Position numbers and translations under genes: made by a program. Positions 63,401 to 64,000 of a stretch of DNA of 64,000 nucleotides are shown here, piece by piece. The DNA is from Leptospira interrogans. Lineage in GTDB: Bacteria > Spirochaetota > Leptospiria > Leptospirales > Leptospiraceae. The stretch spans positions 62,001 through 126,000 of the forward strand of contig NZ_FTNA01000005.1 of the NCBI RefSeq assembly GCF_900156205.1, read 5' to 3'. Positions within the stretch are counted from its first letter, which is position 1. Each line of letters begins with the position of its first letter. The notes under the pieces are model-generated. The model made no database searches, was not told where the DNA came from, and saw nothing but the letters and a program-made list of their open reading frames with translations.

Positions 63401-64000
63401 GTTTTTTTAGTAAAATTATTATACTAATTTTAAGAACCGATTTTTGAAAATAGCGATTGTTTCGCAAAACGAATCTCATTCCTTAAGAGAAAACAAGTGT
63501 AATTTTCAAAAAACAGAATTTTTTAATCTGCGAATATTCTATCTTTTGAATAAAATCCACAATCTTAAATTAATATTTTAAATCCCAGAGAGATTCCTAT
63601 CTTATCATTTGATTATAAAATTTGAATCATCCGATTAGATTATAAAGTCGATTAAATTAAAGAAGAAATCGATGATCAAATCAAAACATTTAGTTTAACG
63701 TAAACTCAATATAACAGCGTAATTTCTACGTTTTCTGAATCAGCTGTTAAACCTATACCCGTCTCGCCGTAGTTCCCCACAGATTCAGTCTCAATTACAA
63801 ATTTTCAAACATTCATTTTATGTAATTAGAGTTTATATGAGTTCCTACATTTTATTCTTACAGAAAAGTCAGACTTTATAAAACGAATCTTTTACATTAA
63901 AATTAGGCATAAATCATTACCGTAAATGTAGGAATTTCTGTTTTTAAAAATTTTTTCCGAGAACTCACGTCCCTTTTCAAAATCTCTAACAAATGAAAAA
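63401..64000. other. Gene-free right end of the window
   Basis: AT-rich, with no credible gene. 63690-64000 has scattered AGTTCC(C/T)ACA motifs and a terminal GAACTCACGT typical of the TAACGTGAG family. It includes the presumed promoter region of the Rieske gene. A gene may begin beyond the window. Confidence 0.45.

Overview
The window looks like chromosome from a pathogenic Leptospira, probably L. interrogans or a close relative. The grounds are an AT-rich base composition, spirochaete-type lipoproteins, genes resembling Leptospira-restricted families (DUF1564, DUF1577/PilZ), and long gene-free stretches full of dispersed repeats. No database search was possible, so the species is an inference from recalled family knowledge.

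Layout. 1-3.8 kb (minus): the first 41 codons of mutL, a solute-binding protein and acetoacetyl-CoA synthetase. 4-7.1 kb: a small membrane protein, a repeat-rich gap, two tandem cysteine-rich secreted paralogues and pdxH. 7.5-16.1 kb: a 1759-residue kinase-like/AAA/GAF/PP2C signalling protein closely packed with a predicted Pyr4-like membrane protein and an MpaB-type oxygenase, divergent from a FadL-type porin. 16-19.4 kb: repeats around a DUF1566 lipoprotein. 19.4-23.2 kb: a complete sulfate ABC transporter operon (binding protein, CysT, CysW, CysA). 23.2-27.4 kb: repeats, an orphan Imm11-like immunity gene and a frameshifted neighbour. 27.5-41.2 kb: ribBA, then a dense minus-strand run lolA, rodZ-like, rimO, pgsA, trpD, yajC, a hypothetical gene, secD, secF, ribD, ribE, with many start/stop overlaps. 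41.7-55.3 kb: a PilZ/DUF1577 protein, a small P-loop kinase, tRNA-Phe, pcm, an acyl-CoA dehydrogenase, an AlkD-like protein, a radical SAM SPL-like protein, a PdxB-like dehydrogenase, and a lipase-chaperone-like gene, lnt and a YprB-like nuclease in a tight plus-strand set. 55.8-64 kb: an outer-membrane-type gene broken by one nonsense codon, a DUF1564 protein, dut, a secreted hypothetical, a Rieske oxygenase and many repeats.

About a quarter of the window is gene-free, and most of that can be sorted into repeat families. Two behave like non-autonomous transposons (MITEs): a ~100-bp family with matching ATT/AAT triplets at its borders, and a ~176-bp family bordered by TA. Several copies sit inside copies of a third family, which ends in TAACGTGAGTTCGACGTAAG and carries internal GTGGGAACT motifs. 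A further class is a short hairpin whose loop is conserved while its stem changes with pairing kept, which suggests selection or mechanism acting on a folded form.

Functionally the window joins envelope biogenesis (secDF-yajC, lolA, lnt, pgsA), riboflavin and pyridoxal phosphate cofactor synthesis, sulfate uptake and a few accessory loci. The most interesting accessory items are the MpaB/Pyr4-like/signalling cluster, the orphan immunity locus and the repeat system.
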